A stretch of 64,000 bases of DNA from Pyxidicoccus trucidator (GCF_010894435.1 NZ_JAAIXZ010000031.1:1-64000); one strand, 5' to 3'; positions 38,641-47,483 are shown, counted from the stretch's first letter. The notes: a model not told the origin generated them from the letters alone. Translations and numbers: made by a program.

Positions 38641-40329
38641 ATGAAGGCGAACCGCTGGCTGGTCCTGTTCGGACTGGCCCTGGCTCTGGGTGTTTCCGGG
38701 TGTCCCGACGACGAACCACCCGTGCCCCCTCCTGGCAACACGGATGCGGGCTCCGGTGAGGACGCTGGCTCGGATGGGGGCGACGTCCTGCCGGACGGCG
38801 GCCCGGGCTCGGAGTGCATCGACGTGGGCGCGGCGTGCAGCCGCGAGACGGGCGCCGCGTGCTGTACGGGCATCTGCTCCGAGGACGGCACGTGTCCGGC
38901 CCCCAGCGAGCAGTGCACCCCGGCCGGCGACGCCTGCACCAGCGGCATCGAGTGCTGCACCCAGAGCTGCCTGGGGGGCACCTGCTCCACCCAGCAGTGC
39001 CTGGACGTCGGCGGGACCTGTACCCGCGCGGAGGAGTGCTGCACGAAGATCTGCGGCGGTGACGGCAAGTGCGCGGCGCTGCCCGCGGGCACCACGTCCT
39101 GCAAGGTGCCGGGCCAGGCGTGTGGCGGGAACGCCGACTGCTGCTCCACCAACTGTCAGGGCGGCATCTGCAAGCCGGCGTACTCGTGCCAGGCCAATGA
39201 CGACCTCTGCCTGAAGAACGAGGACTGCTGCGGCGGCGTGTGCTCGCAGAACGACACCGGCACGCCGGGCCGCTGCGTGGCGGTGGGCGGCGCGGGTGGC
39301 GGCAACTGCGTCCAGGACGGCAACCCGTGCACCGGCGGCAGCACCTGCTGCTCGCGCACCTGTGTGGACCTGGGCTACGGCGCCACGGTGTGCCAGCCGG
39401 TGAACGGCTGCCGCCCCACGGGCAACTACTGCGCCGCGGACGGCGTGTGCTGCGGCGGCGAGAAGGTCTCCAACGCGGTGGACTGCCGCGAGAACCGCTG
39501 CGACAAGCCCAACGGCTGCAACCCGGTGGGCAACATCTGCGGCTCCGGCATGCTCCCGGACGGCGGCATCATCGACGTGAATGCGCGCGAGGCCTGCTGC
39601 GACGGGCAGAAGGCCGTGTGCAAGGTGGACTCGTCCGGCGTGCCGCGCTGCTTCGGTGGCTGCACCAGCGGCCAGTGCCCCGCCGCGTGCCCCACGGGCT
39701 ACACCGGCGAGGAGGGCTGCTGCATCTCCCAGGGCAGCACCTGCCAGTTCAGCGACCAGTGCTGCAACGGCAACCGCTGCCTGCCGGGCGCGGACGGCGC
39801 CTTCTCCTGCCAGCCGGCCCCCACATGTGATCCGGTGGGCACGGTGTGCGACCCGGCCAGCTCGGGCTGCTGCGCGGGGACGGCGTGCCGGGCCGTCGAC
39901 GAGCTGACGTATGTGTGCCGCCCGACGGGCACCTCGCCCGGGGGTGGCACGGATGGCGGCACCGGTGGGATGGACGCCGGCACTGGCGGTGTGGATGGGG
40001 GCCCGATCTGCACGGCCAACGGGCAGACGTGCTCCAGCGGAGCGGGGTGCTGCTCGGGCATCTGCACCGGGGGCACGTGCCAGGCGCCGCAGGCCTGCCA
40101 GCCGCAGAGCAGCGCCTGCACCTCGGCGTCCGACTGCTGCGCCGGTCTGGGCTGCCGCATCCCGGGTGGGAGCAGCGTCGGTACGTGCGAGCCAGGGGCT
40201 ACCTGCTCGGCGGCCGGCCAGGCGTGCTCACCCACCGGCCCGTGCTGCTTCGGGCTGGCCTGTGAGACGTCCATGGGCGGCGCCTGCGACGGCACCCAGC
40301 CCTGCACCTGCGCCGTCATCATCCGGTAA
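38641..40329 (+). CDS. Cysteine-rich repeat lipoprotein, probably surface-exposed
   Basis: 562 residues. A lipoprotein signal (LALALGVSGC, lipid Cys21) is followed by an acidic Gly/Asp/Ser linker. Then come a dozen or more units of about 25-40 residues built on spaced Cys and a Cys-Cys pair (for example CSRETGAACCTGIC and CTSASDCCAGLGC), which should form small disulfide-stapled knots. A Gly/Asp linker near residues 440-460 separates the last units. No catalytic motif was found. The design resembles cysteine-rich surface lipoproteins common in myxobacteria. Shine-Dalgarno GGGGAG lies 8 bp before the ATG. Function is unknown; adhesion or envelope shielding are guesses. Confidence 0.85.
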   Translation: MKANRWLVLFGLALALGVSGCPDDEPPVPPPGNTDAGSGEDAGSDGGDVLPDGGPGSECIDVGAACSRETGAACCTGICSEDGTCPAPSEQCTPAGDACTSGIECCTQSCLGGTCSTQQCLDVGGTCTRAEECCTKICGGDGKCAALPAGTTSCKVPGQACGGNADCCSTNCQGGICKPAYSCQANDDLCLKNEDCCGGVCSQNDTGTPGRCVAVGGAGGGNCVQDGNPCTGGSTCCSRTCVDLGYGATVCQPVNGCRPTGNYCAADGVCCGGEKVSNAVDCRENRCDKPNGCNPVGNICGSGMLPDGGIIDVNAREACCDGQKAVCKVDSSGVPRCFGGCTSGQCPAACPTGYTGEEGCCISQGSTCQFSDQCCNGNRCLPGADGAFSCQPAPTCDPVGTVCDPASSGCCAGTACRAVDELTYVCRPTGTSPGGGTDGGTGGMDAGTGGVDGGPICTANGQTCSSGAGCCSGICTGGTCQAPQACQPQSSACTSASDCCAGLGCRIPGGSSVGTCEPGATCSAAGQACSPTGPCCFGLACETSMGGACDGTQPCTCAVIIR

Positions 40330-40376
40330 CCAGCAACTGACGGACGCTTACTGGCGGGGAGTCGACTCGGGCAGTA

Positions 40377-40413
40377 GGACGGGCTTTGATGGGAGTCCCA
40401 TTGAAGCCCGTCC
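40377..40413 (+). terminator. 17-bp stem hairpin between lipoprotein and MinD-like genes
   Basis: GGACGGGCTTTGATGGG (40377-40393) pairs with 40397-40413 over all 17 positions, two as G-U, with a 3-nt loop. A pyrimidine run (CTCTTCCCTCC) follows instead of pure T. It lies 47 bp after the lipoprotein stop and contains the upstream in-frame TTG/ATG codons of the next gene, which argues against those starts. Confidence 0.65.
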
Positions 40414-40424
40414 CTCTTCCCTCC

Positions 40425-41444
40425 ATGTCCGAACCCTCGCGAGCTCCCCTGGCCGAAGCCCGGCTCATGGGCCCCACGGAACCGGGTCCGGTGGTCACCG
40501 GTCCGCCGGGGCTGTCCCGTCGTCCCCGCCCCCGGCGCATCATCGCCGTGGGCGGTGGCAAGGGGGGCATCGGCAAGTCCATGGTGTCCGCCAACCTCGG
40601 CGTCGCGCTCGCGCAGGCCGGGCTCAACGTGCTGCTGGTGGACGCGGACCTCGGCGGCGCCAACCTGCACACGTGCCTGGGCGTGGGACAGCCCACGGCG
40701 ACGCTGTCCGACTTCCTGCGGAAGAACAAGGCGCAGCTCGATGAGGTCATCATCCCCACGGGCGTGCCGCGCCTGTCGCTGATCGCCGGCGCGCAGGACG
40801 CGCTGGACGCGGCGAACCTCAAGTACGCGCAGAAGCAGAAGCTGCTGAAGACGCTGATGGGGGCGTCGGCGGACTACCTCATCCTGGACCTGGGCGCGGG
40901 CACCAGCTTCAACACCATCGACTTCTTCATCATGGCGGACCACGGCCTGCTGGTGGTGCTGCCCGAGCCCACCTCGGTGGAGAACGCGTACCGCTTCGCG
41001 AAGGCGGCCTTCTTCCGGCGGCTCCAGCAGGTGGAGGCGCAGTACGGCATCGAGGACATCGTGGAGAGCGCGCTCACCACCCGCGAGGGCTCGCTGCGCA
41101 CCCTGCACGACGTGCTCGCCCAGGCGCGGCGCAAGGACCCGGCGGCCGCGGATCGGCTGGAGCGCGAGCTGGCCGCCTTCCGCATCCGGCTGGTGGTGAA
41201 CCAGGCGCGCACGGACGCGGACCTCAACGTGGGGACCGCCGTGGCCTCCGCGTGGAAGAAGTTCTTCGGAATCGAGATGGATGACCTGGGCGCCATCCGG
41301 TACGACGATGAGGCCTGGCGCTCGGTGCGCAAGCGCCGGCCCGTCCTCATCGAACGGCCCGATTCCCCGGCATCCACGGCCATCCAACGCATCGCCACGC
41401 GTCTTCTTGCAATCGACAGCACCCCCGACCCGTCTTCGCCATGA
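40425..41444 (+). CDS. MinD/FlhG-like ParA-family ATPase
   Basis: 339 residues with a deviant Walker A KGGIGKS (residues 46-52), the hallmark of MinD/ParA dimerising ATPases, then LLVDADLGGANLH and a second Asp motif LILDLGAGTSFNTIDFF. The sequence resembles the FlhG/MinD branch (VLPEPTSVENAYRF) rather than chromosomal ParA. No C-terminal amphipathic membrane helix of the MinD type is obvious. The ATG at 40425 is used because upstream in-frame starts (TTG 40386, ATG 40389) lie inside a strong hairpin, though 40389 has a better Shine-Dalgarno (AGGA). The stop overlaps the next start (ATGA), so it is coupled to the J-domain/HTH gene. Likely role: positioning or regulation of a cell-envelope or motility machine; unproven. 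Confidence 0.9.
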   Translation: MSEPSRAPLAEARLMGPTEPGPVVTGPPGLSRRPRPRRIIAVGGGKGGIGKSMVSANLGVALAQAGLNVLLVDADLGGANLHTCLGVGQPTATLSDFLRKNKAQLDEVIIPTGVPRLSLIAGAQDALDAANLKYAQKQKLLKTLMGASADYLILDLGAGTSFNTIDFFIMADHGLLVVLPEPTSVENAYRFAKAAFFRRLQQVEAQYGIEDIVESALTTREGSLRTLHDVLAQARRKDPAAADRLERELAAFRIRLVVNQARTDADLNVGTAVASAWKKFFGIEMDDLGAIRYDDEAWRSVRKRRPVLIERPDSPASTAIQRIATRLLAIDSTPDPSSP

Positions 41445-42850
41445 AGCCTTTCGAGCAGCAGACCTATTACGAGCTCCTGGAGGTCCCCGTCTCCGCCCCG
41501 GTGGATGACATCCGCGCGGCGTACTCGCGGCTGATGGAGCTGTATGCGCCGGACTCCATCGCCGTGTACGCGCTGGTCGACCCGGAGCAGGTGGACGGCC
41601 TCCGCGCCCGGATGACCGAGGCGATGGAGATCCTCACCGACTCGGACCTGCGCGCCGAGTACGACAAGGACCTGGGCCTGCCCGCCCAGCGGATGGTGGA
41701 AGCCGTCGCGGCCGGGGGGAAGCCCTCGAGCGAGGTCACCCCCGGGACGGGCACGGTGGCCCGTGCCGCCGAGGCGCTTGCGAGCTCCGCGGCCGCCAGC
41801 GGGTCGGAGACGGGCAGGGCGTCGGTCAGCACGAGCGAGGCGGCTGTGGCCCCGGGCCCGGCTTCCGCGAGTGCCACGGAGGCTCCCGTGGCCACCGCGC
41901 GCGAGGAGTCGAAGCCGGCACCGGCCGTGACGTCGACGACTCCGCCCGAAGAGCCCGCGACGGGCCCGGCGGGGGACTTCCGCGCCACGTTCTTCCGGGG
42001 GTTCTCCTTCGCATACGTGTCCAGCTCGTTGCAGGACACGCAGCTGCTGGGCAGCGCTGTCTACGTGCCGTCGTCTCCGTCCAGCGCGGAGCCGCGTCCA
42101 CTCCCGGCGAACGACGTGGCGACCGCTTCGGGCCCGTCCTCCGCGAGCCCGCGCACGGAGACGGTCTCCGTGGCCCCGGCCGAGTCCATCGCGAGCCCGG
42201 CTTCCGGGCCCGAGGTTCCCGCCAGCCCCCCGAGCACGTCCAGCACCGCCGCCGTGAGCACGTCCAGCGTGCCCGCCGCCGTGGGTGTGGCCTCGGAGCC
42301 TGCCTCCAGCCCCCCGGGGCCAGCCGCCGCGAGCCTCCCAGCCGAGCCCGCTCCGAGCGCTCCGCCCGTCGCTCCCAGTGCGCCCGCCCCCGCGTCCCGC
42401 GCCCAGCCGCCTCCGTTGCCCGTGTCCACCGAGCCGTCCCAGCAGGCGCCGCGTCCGGGGCCCGGGCGTCAGCTCGGGGACGCCCAGGTCCTCTCCCAGG
42501 ACTCCGCCATTGCCACCGCCGAGGCGGCGCTGGCGCAGGTGGCGGCCCGGGTGCGAGAGCCGCAGGCGCGCCCCCGTACCCCCGACATCCCGGCGGACGC
42601 GGAGTTCAACGGCGAGCTGCTCCGCCGGGTGCGCGAGGCCCGGGGACAGTCCCTCCAGCAGGTGGCCGACCGCACCCGCATCACCCGAAGTCACCTGGAA
42701 AACGTGGAGGCGGACCGCTACGGCGCCCTCCCTCCCGCGGTGTACCTGCGCGGAATCCTCATGAACCTCGCCCGGGAGCTCGGCCTGGACCCGCTCCGGG
42801 TTTCCAGGAGCTATCTGGCCCTGGCTTCTGAGAAGTCGGGGAAGAAGTGA
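41441..42850 (+). CDS. Degenerate J-domain protein with C-terminal RodZ-type HTH
   Basis: 469 residues. Residues about 6-75 are a J-domain fold (YYELLEVPVSAPVDDIRAAY ... EILTDSDLRAEYD), but the HPD tripeptide needed to stimulate DnaK is replaced (LYAPDS). A long Ser/Ala/Pro/Thr-rich disordered segment (about 80-380) is interrupted by one conserved-looking island (FRATFFRGFSFAYVSSSLQD). The C-terminus (about 390-465) is a RodZ-type helix-turn-helix (LRRVREARGQSLQQVADRT, then VYLRGILMNLARELGLD). No transmembrane helix is seen. It overlaps the MinD-like gene and is probably its partner: scaffold at both ends, flexible middle. DNA binding is not assured, since RodZ HTHs bind proteins. Confidence 0.82.
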   Translation: MKPFEQQTYYELLEVPVSAPVDDIRAAYSRLMELYAPDSIAVYALVDPEQVDGLRARMTEAMEILTDSDLRAEYDKDLGLPAQRMVEAVAAGGKPSSEVTPGTGTVARAAEALASSAAASGSETGRASVSTSEAAVAPGPASASATEAPVATAREESKPAPAVTSTTPPEEPATGPAGDFRATFFRGFSFAYVSSSLQDTQLLGSAVYVPSSPSSAEPRPLPANDVATASGPSSASPRTETVSVAPAESIASPASGPEVPASPPSTSSTAAVSTSSVPAAVGVASEPASSPPGPAAASLPAEPAPSAPPVAPSAPAPASRAQPPPLPVSTEPSQQAPRPGPGRQLGDAQVLSQDSAIATAEAALAQVAARVREPQARPRTPDIPADAEFNGELLRRVREARGQSLQQVADRTRITRSHLENVEADRYGALPPAVYLRGILMNLARELGLDPLRVSRSYLALASEKSGKK

Positions 42851-42856
42851 CTTCGT

Positions 42857-42882
42857 CCTGGAGTGCGGACAACCGCTCCAGG
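42857..42882 (+). terminator. Hairpin after the J-domain/HTH gene
   Basis: CCTGGAG pairs with CTCCAGG, and an inner CGG/CCG extends the stem across a 2-nt bulge to an ACAA loop. It begins 7 bp after the stop codon. No U-tract; perhaps a processing or partial termination site. Confidence 0.4.
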
Positions 42883-42933
42883 GGCGCGATGAAAGTTGAC
42901 TCGCCCCATGTCGGTGCCTAAGTAGGTAGGACG

Positions 42934-43197
42934 ATGACGGACGAGGAAAAGGTCAAGGCGATGCGGCTCGCCCGTGCGATTGCCTCGGATATCTCGCTCT
43001 ACAACGAGCAGAAGATCATCAAGGGCATCGAGCAGGACAACCTCTTCGAGGTCCTCAAGGAGGAACTGGAAGAGGGCCGCGAGCTCTACAAGAGCCGCGT
43101 CAGCCAGGAGATCTTCACGAAGATGAACTTCTTCGAACGCGCCATCAACGACATCGTCCTGCGCTCGAAGGCGCACGTGAAGTCGAAGATCTGGTAG
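42934..43197 (+). CDS. Small conserved hypothetical protein
   Basis: 87 residues, highly charged and predicted almost fully helical (MTDEEKVKAMRLARAIASDI start, ending VLRSKAHVKSKIW). No known domain or catalytic motif is recognised. A good Shine-Dalgarno (AGGTAGGA) is present. The stop lies 11 bp before the pseudouridine synthase start on the same strand, so the two are probably co-transcribed. Small helical proteins of this look recur in myxobacterial genomes; function unknown. Confidence 0.85.
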   Translation: MTDEEKVKAMRLARAIASDISLYNEQKIIKGIEQDNLFEVLKEELEEGRELYKSRVSQEIFTKMNFFERAINDIVLRSKAHVKSKIW

Positions 43198-43208
43198 CCC
43201 CTCCCCAC

Positions 43209-44273
43209 GTGGTAGCGCCCGACACGCGAGAGCACCGCGCCCCGCCCGAAGCTCGCGGAGAGCGCGTGGACCAGTACCTCGCCCGGGCCTTCCCGGACCT
43301 CACCCGCTCGCGCATTCACGGCCTCATCGAGGCCGGGCACGTGCTCGCCAACGGCCAGCCCGCCAAGCCCGCCAAGCGCCTGCGGGGCGGAGAGCTGCTC
43401 GTCCTCCACATCCCCGCGCCCGTGGCCGCCGTCCCGCTGGCGGAGGAGCTGCCCGTCGCCGTGCTGCACGAGGACAAGGACCTCGTGGTGGTGGACAAGG
43501 CCGCGGGCATGGTGGTGCATCCCGGCGCGGGGCACGCCACCGGCACGCTGGTCAACGCGCTGCTCCACCGCGTGAAGGACCTGTCCGGCGTGGGCGGCGA
43601 GCTGCGCCCCGGCATCGTCCACCGCCTGGACAAGGACACCACCGGCTGTCTCGTGGTGGCGAAGAACGAGCAGGCGCTCGTGGCGCTGCAGAAGGCCTTC
43701 AAGACGCGCGCGGTGGAGAAGACGTACCTCGCGCTCGTCCACGGCGTGCCGCCCGCGGAAGGCCGCATCGAGACGCTCTACGGCCGCCACCCCATCCACC
43801 GCCAGAAGTTCACCGGCAAGGTGAGGGAGGGCAAGCAGGCCATCACCCTGTTCCGCGTCCTGGAGTCCTTCGATGGCGCCGCGCTGGTGGAGGTGGACCT
43901 GCTCACCGGCCGCACGCACCAGATTCGCGTGCACCTGGCCGAGGCCGGCCATCCGCTGCTCTGTGACTCCCTCTACGGCGCCGGCCGCAAGACGGCGAAG
44001 GGGCCCGCGGGGGAGGCCCAGGAGCGGCTCGGCCGCCAGGCGCTCCATGCCTGGCGCCTGGCCTTCGCCCACCCGCGCACGGGCAAGGCGCTGAAGCTGG
44101 AGGCTCCCATCCCCGAGGACCTCGCCGCCGCGCTGGCGCTGCTGCGAGGCACGCCAGTGGGGAAGGGGCGCCCCACGGCGGCGCCCGACGAGGCGAAGCA
44201 GCCCGGGGCGGCCCGGAAGAAGGCCGCCGCGAGGAAGCCGGCGGCGAAGCGGACTACAGGCCGGACACGCTGA
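43209..44273 (+). CDS. RluA-family 23S rRNA pseudouridine synthase (RluD-like)
   Basis: 354 residues. An N-terminal S4 RNA-binding domain (about 15-75, RVDQYLARAFPDLTRSRI) precedes the RluA catalytic domain with HRLDKDTTG (catalytic Asp141) and GRTHQIRVHL. It isomerises uridines in 23S rRNA; RluD (U1911/1915/1917) is the closest type by layout. A C-terminal Lys/Arg/Ala tail (about 310-354) is extra and may bind RNA. Start is GTG, 11 bp after the 87-residue gene. Its 3' end overlaps the convergent HD-protein gene by 20 bp. Confidence 0.92.
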   Translation: MVAPDTREHRAPPEARGERVDQYLARAFPDLTRSRIHGLIEAGHVLANGQPAKPAKRLRGGELLVLHIPAPVAAVPLAEELPVAVLHEDKDLVVVDKAAGMVVHPGAGHATGTLVNALLHRVKDLSGVGGELRPGIVHRLDKDTTGCLVVAKNEQALVALQKAFKTRAVEKTYLALVHGVPPAEGRIETLYGRHPIHRQKFTGKVREGKQAITLFRVLESFDGAALVEVDLLTGRTHQIRVHLAEAGHPLLCDSLYGAGRKTAKGPAGEAQERLGRQALHAWRLAFAHPRTGKALKLEAPIPEDLAAALALLRGTPVGKGRPTAAPDEAKQPGAARKKAAARKPAAKRTTGRTR

Positions 44274-45564
44274 GCGACTGCTGGCGCTTCGTCAGCACCT
44301 TCACCGGCTGAATCGCCATGACGCGCATGAAGACCTCGAGCAGCTCGGGGTCGAACTTGTTGCGCATCTCCGTCCACATCAGCATCAGCGCCACCTCCGG
44401 GCCGTAGGCGTCCCGGTACGGGCGCTTGGACGTGAGCGCGTCGTACGCGTCGCAGATGGCGATGATCTTCGCGTACACCCCGAGGTTCGTCTTCGGGATG
44501 ATCATCTGGATGTTGCCGCGCGAGTCGCGCACCGCGGTGCCGAAGTCCGTCTTGTGCTCGAACGTCGTCACCACGCGCAGCAGGGTGGAGCGGCTGAAGC
44601 CCTTCTCCATCAGGATGTTGCGCACGGAGATGAGCGGCGCCTTCTGCACCGTCACCCGCTCCTCGGGCGTCAGCGCGCCGCGCTTGGTGGACAGCTCCTC
44701 CGACAGCGTCGCCATGCCCGCGTCGTGGAAGAGGGCGATGTAGCCCAGATCGCGCAGCTGCGGCTTCGTCAGCCCCAGCTCCGCGCCGAAGACGACGCAC
44801 ATCAGGCACACGTTGACCTGGTGGTACACGAGGTAGTCGTCCTCGCGCCGCATGGTCGTCATGCCCAGGAAGTGGGTGCGCTGCTCGTAGGAGATGTCCA
44901 CGAAGTCCTGCACCAGCCGCAGCGCCTTGGACGCGTTGATGGGCTTCCCGGCGCGCACCGACTCCAGGTACTTCGACAGGAAGAACACCGCGCGGGCGTA
45001 GATGGTCATCGCGTACTTCTTGCGATCGACCTTCAGGTCGCCCGGGTTGTCCATGTCCTTGTTGAGCTTCTCCTTCAGCTTGGAGAACTTGGCGACGCGC
45101 ATGTTGAGCAGCTTGCGGCCCGCCAGTCCGTCCTCCTCCGCCGAGGTCGACTGCTCCTTGGCGAAGATCCAGATGAAGTTCTTCAGGTCCGGCACCGTCA
45201 CCGGCTTGGTGAGCGTGAAGCCGCCCACGTCCTTGGAGCGCAGCTCCGCCAGCAGGTAGCGCTGGTTTTCAATGGAGTTGAGGTCCACCTTCACGAGCAT
45301 GCCGTTGAGGTAGAAGGACTCCTTGACGCCGTTCAGCTCCAGCCGGCCTTCCTTGCCGATGATCTGGTTGATGATGTCCTGGAGCTGGTGCAGCGGCTTC
45401 TGGAAGACCGCGTTCTCCGGGTCATACATCTTCACCGAGCGCACCAGCATGTAGAGGCCGGCGACCATGGAGCGCGCGAGCGACTGGAGCTTCTCGTTGT
45501 GCTCGCGGCCGTACTCGTTGAGGTTCTCCTCCTGGGCCTGACTGATCTTGAGATTGTCGGCCAT
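44254..45564 (-). CDS. Degenerate HD-GYP-like signalling protein
   Basis: 436 residues. The N-terminal domain (about 25-125) has no named family but resembles that of the upstream HEAT protein. The C-terminal half is an HD-GYP fold: LGYIALFHDAGMATLSEEL carries the HD pair, and ICDAYDALTSKRPYRDAYGP is the typical late motif. The HHExxDGxGYP signature is broken (VTTFEHKTDFGTAV), so c-di-GMP phosphodiesterase activity is doubtful and a binding or scaffold role is possible. Its start lies 4 bp after the HEAT gene stop, so the pair is an operon. The 3' end overlaps the convergent pseudouridine synthase gene by 20 bp. Confidence 0.85.
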   Translation of the reverse strand: MADNLKISQAQEENLNEYGREHNEKLQSLARSMVAGLYMLVRSVKMYDPENAVFQKPLHQLQDIINQIIGKEGRLELNGVKESFYLNGMLVKVDLNSIENQRYLLAELRSKDVGGFTLTKPVTVPDLKNFIWIFAKEQSTSAEEDGLAGRKLLNMRVAKFSKLKEKLNKDMDNPGDLKVDRKKYAMTIYARAVFFLSKYLESVRAGKPINASKALRLVQDFVDISYEQRTHFLGMTTMRREDDYLVYHQVNVCLMCVVFGAELGLTKPQLRDLGYIALFHDAGMATLSEELSTKRGALTPEERVTVQKAPLISVRNILMEKGFSRSTLLRVVTTFEHKTDFGTAVRDSRGNIQMIIPKTNLGVYAKIIAICDAYDALTSKRPYRDAYGPEVALMLMWTEMRNKFDPELLEVFMRVMAIQPVKVLTKRQQSLSVSGL

Positions 45565-45568
45565 GGGT

Positions 45569-47329
45569 CTATGCCTCCTCCGGGAGCGCCGAGTCCCCGA
45601 ACAGCGTCTTGCGTGTCTGGTACATCGCCTTGCGGGCGGCGGTGAGCACCTCGAGGGGCTGGCTCTTGTCCTCGACCACCGCCTGCAACATCTTGTACGC
45701 CTGGATGGAGCACGCGCCGGCCAGCCCGTGGATGGCCAGGAACTTGTCCTCCATCACCCGCTTCTTGTTGAGCAGCGAGGGCTTCACCGCCAGCATCTGC
45801 TGGAACAGCGACAGCGCTCCGGGGGTGCCGGTGGCGCCGATGGCCGTGTAGATGGCCACGCGCTCCTCCGGCACCTTCTTCTCGAAGGTGGCGTCGCGCA
45901 CCACCCGCATCAGGTCCGCGTAGGCCGCGTCGCGGTCGAACTCCGGCAGGAGCTTCGCCGCCAGCATTCGCACCTGGGAGATGGGGTCCTTCAGCGCGTC
46001 GGCCACCATGCGCCGCGCCTCGCCGGTGCGACCGCGGCCGATGATGTTGAGGACCTCCAGCTTCACCACCAGGTTGGGGCTCTTGAGTACCTGGGAGAAC
46101 ATCTTCACCCGCTCCGGGTGGTTGCTCTTCTCCAGGATGTAGACCATGTCGCGCACCGTCTGCGGACGGTCCGACATCAGGCGGACGACGAAGGGGTCCG
46201 GCAGCTCGCGCGCGAAGCCCGCCAGCACGTCGCACAGCAGCGCGCGGTTCTCCGGCACTTCGATGGTCTCCAGCACGTTGAGCAGCGGGACGATGGAGTC
46301 CCGGCCGAGCGCCTGCATGTAGCGCGTCACGTCCGCCGGGTGCTTCGCGCGCGTCGACTTGAGTGACTCGCCCAGCTGAGACAGGCGCTGCTCCTCGCCC
46401 ATCTTGTGCAGGAAGCCCTCCAGCATCCGCCCCAGCGCCTCGCCCCCTTCCCGCTGGGCCAGCGCGCGCAGCTTGAGGACGATTTGATTCACCGTGGCGA
46501 AGTCGTCCTGGAGGAGGAGCATGTCCAGCAGCTGGACGAAGATTTCCTCCAGCAGCGCGGCGTCCTCCACGCCGCCCTCCACCACCTGGAACACGGCGCT
46601 CACCAGCTTGGGGAACAGCCGCGCGCTCTCCTCCTCCATCACCTCGCGCTGCAGCTTCGCCTTCAGCTCGTCCGTCGCGTGCCGGCCGCCCACCACGAGG
46701 CCGCGAATCTGCTCCACGCCCTCCAGCTTGGAGTCCAGGTCCTCCGCGGACACGCGCGCGAAGCGCAGGTAGTCATCCGAGTTGGTCTGCAGCCGCGAGT
46801 AGAGGTAGCCCACGACCTTGTCCACCTCGACCTGGACCTCCTCCTCGTTGGCGTTCTCCATGGAGAAGCCTTCCACCACCACGTACTCGACGTGCTCCAT
46901 GCTCGCGCGCCACAGCTGCGCCAGCACGTCGTCCGCGCCGCGCTCCGGCTCGGACAGGGCGATGAGCGTGAAGGTGACCAGCTCCTCCACCAGCAGGCCC
47001 GGGCGGAAGATGAGCTGGCGGATGCCGTCCCGGAAGAACTTGTAGGGAAGCGGCGTGTCCTCGGAGAACAGCGACTCTCCATGCAGCATCAGGTTCTGCT
47101 GCTCCACCTTCAGCGACAGCGGGCCGTACTTCTCGTTGTAGCTGCTGATGGATTCGACGGCCTTCGCCAGGAACTCCGGGAAGCGCGACTCGTTGTGGCG
47201 GTACATGCCAATCTGCTTGATGCCCTTGAGCAGGTGGAAGGCGAACGTCTTCGCCAACTCCACCTTCTCCCGCGCCTCGGGGGTGAGCTCGGCGCTTGCT
47301 TCCTGTGCGGCTTTCTGGGGCTGGGCCAT
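45569..47329 (-). CDS. HEAT-repeat protein with conserved N-terminal domain
   Basis: 586 residues, soluble, no signal peptide. Residues about 28-125 (LKGIKQIGMYRHNESRFPEF ... LVEELVTFTLIAL) align by eye with the N-terminal domain of the downstream HD protein. A helical middle follows, then HEAT-like repeats (about 345-560) of paired helices, for example NLVVKLEVLNIIGRGRTGEA. HEAT arrays bind proteins, so this may be the sensing or scaffold partner of the HD protein. First gene of a two-gene operon, divergent from the Bor-like lipoprotein gene. Exact function unknown. Confidence 0.85.
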   Translation of the reverse strand: MAQPQKAAQEASAELTPEAREKVELAKTFAFHLLKGIKQIGMYRHNESRFPEFLAKAVESISSYNEKYGPLSLKVEQQNLMLHGESLFSEDTPLPYKFFRDGIRQLIFRPGLLVEELVTFTLIALSEPERGADDVLAQLWRASMEHVEYVVVEGFSMENANEEEVQVEVDKVVGYLYSRLQTNSDDYLRFARVSAEDLDSKLEGVEQIRGLVVGGRHATDELKAKLQREVMEEESARLFPKLVSAVFQVVEGGVEDAALLEEIFVQLLDMLLLQDDFATVNQIVLKLRALAQREGGEALGRMLEGFLHKMGEEQRLSQLGESLKSTRAKHPADVTRYMQALGRDSIVPLLNVLETIEVPENRALLCDVLAGFARELPDPFVVRLMSDRPQTVRDMVYILEKSNHPERVKMFSQVLKSPNLVVKLEVLNIIGRGRTGEARRMVADALKDPISQVRMLAAKLLPEFDRDAAYADLMRVVRDATFEKKVPEERVAIYTAIGATGTPGALSLFQQMLAVKPSLLNKKRVMEDKFLAIHGLAGACSIQAYKMLQAVVEDKSQPLEVLTAARKAMYQTRKTLFGDSALPEEA

Positions 47330-47440
47330 GGCGATGCGTCTGCAACTCTCCGCTCGGGCGGTATCCCAAGCCTACCCTGATTTCTTGCCGGCACCCAGCA
47401 AGGCACCCGGTGGAAGTTCAAGGACTTGGGGTGACAGCTG

Positions 47441-47483
47441 CGTAACACCGCCCAGGATGACCGGGATTTCCGGGTGTGTTACG
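47441..47483. promoter_or_regulatory. Inverted repeat between divergent HEAT and Bor-like genes
   Basis: CGTAACAC (47441-47448) and GTGTTACG (47476-47483) are perfect 8-bp inverted arms 27 bp apart, inside the 187-bp gap between divergent starts. An inner CCGG/CCGG pair nests within. It may be an operator with two half-sites or a leader hairpin of the lipoprotein gene. Confidence 0.45.
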
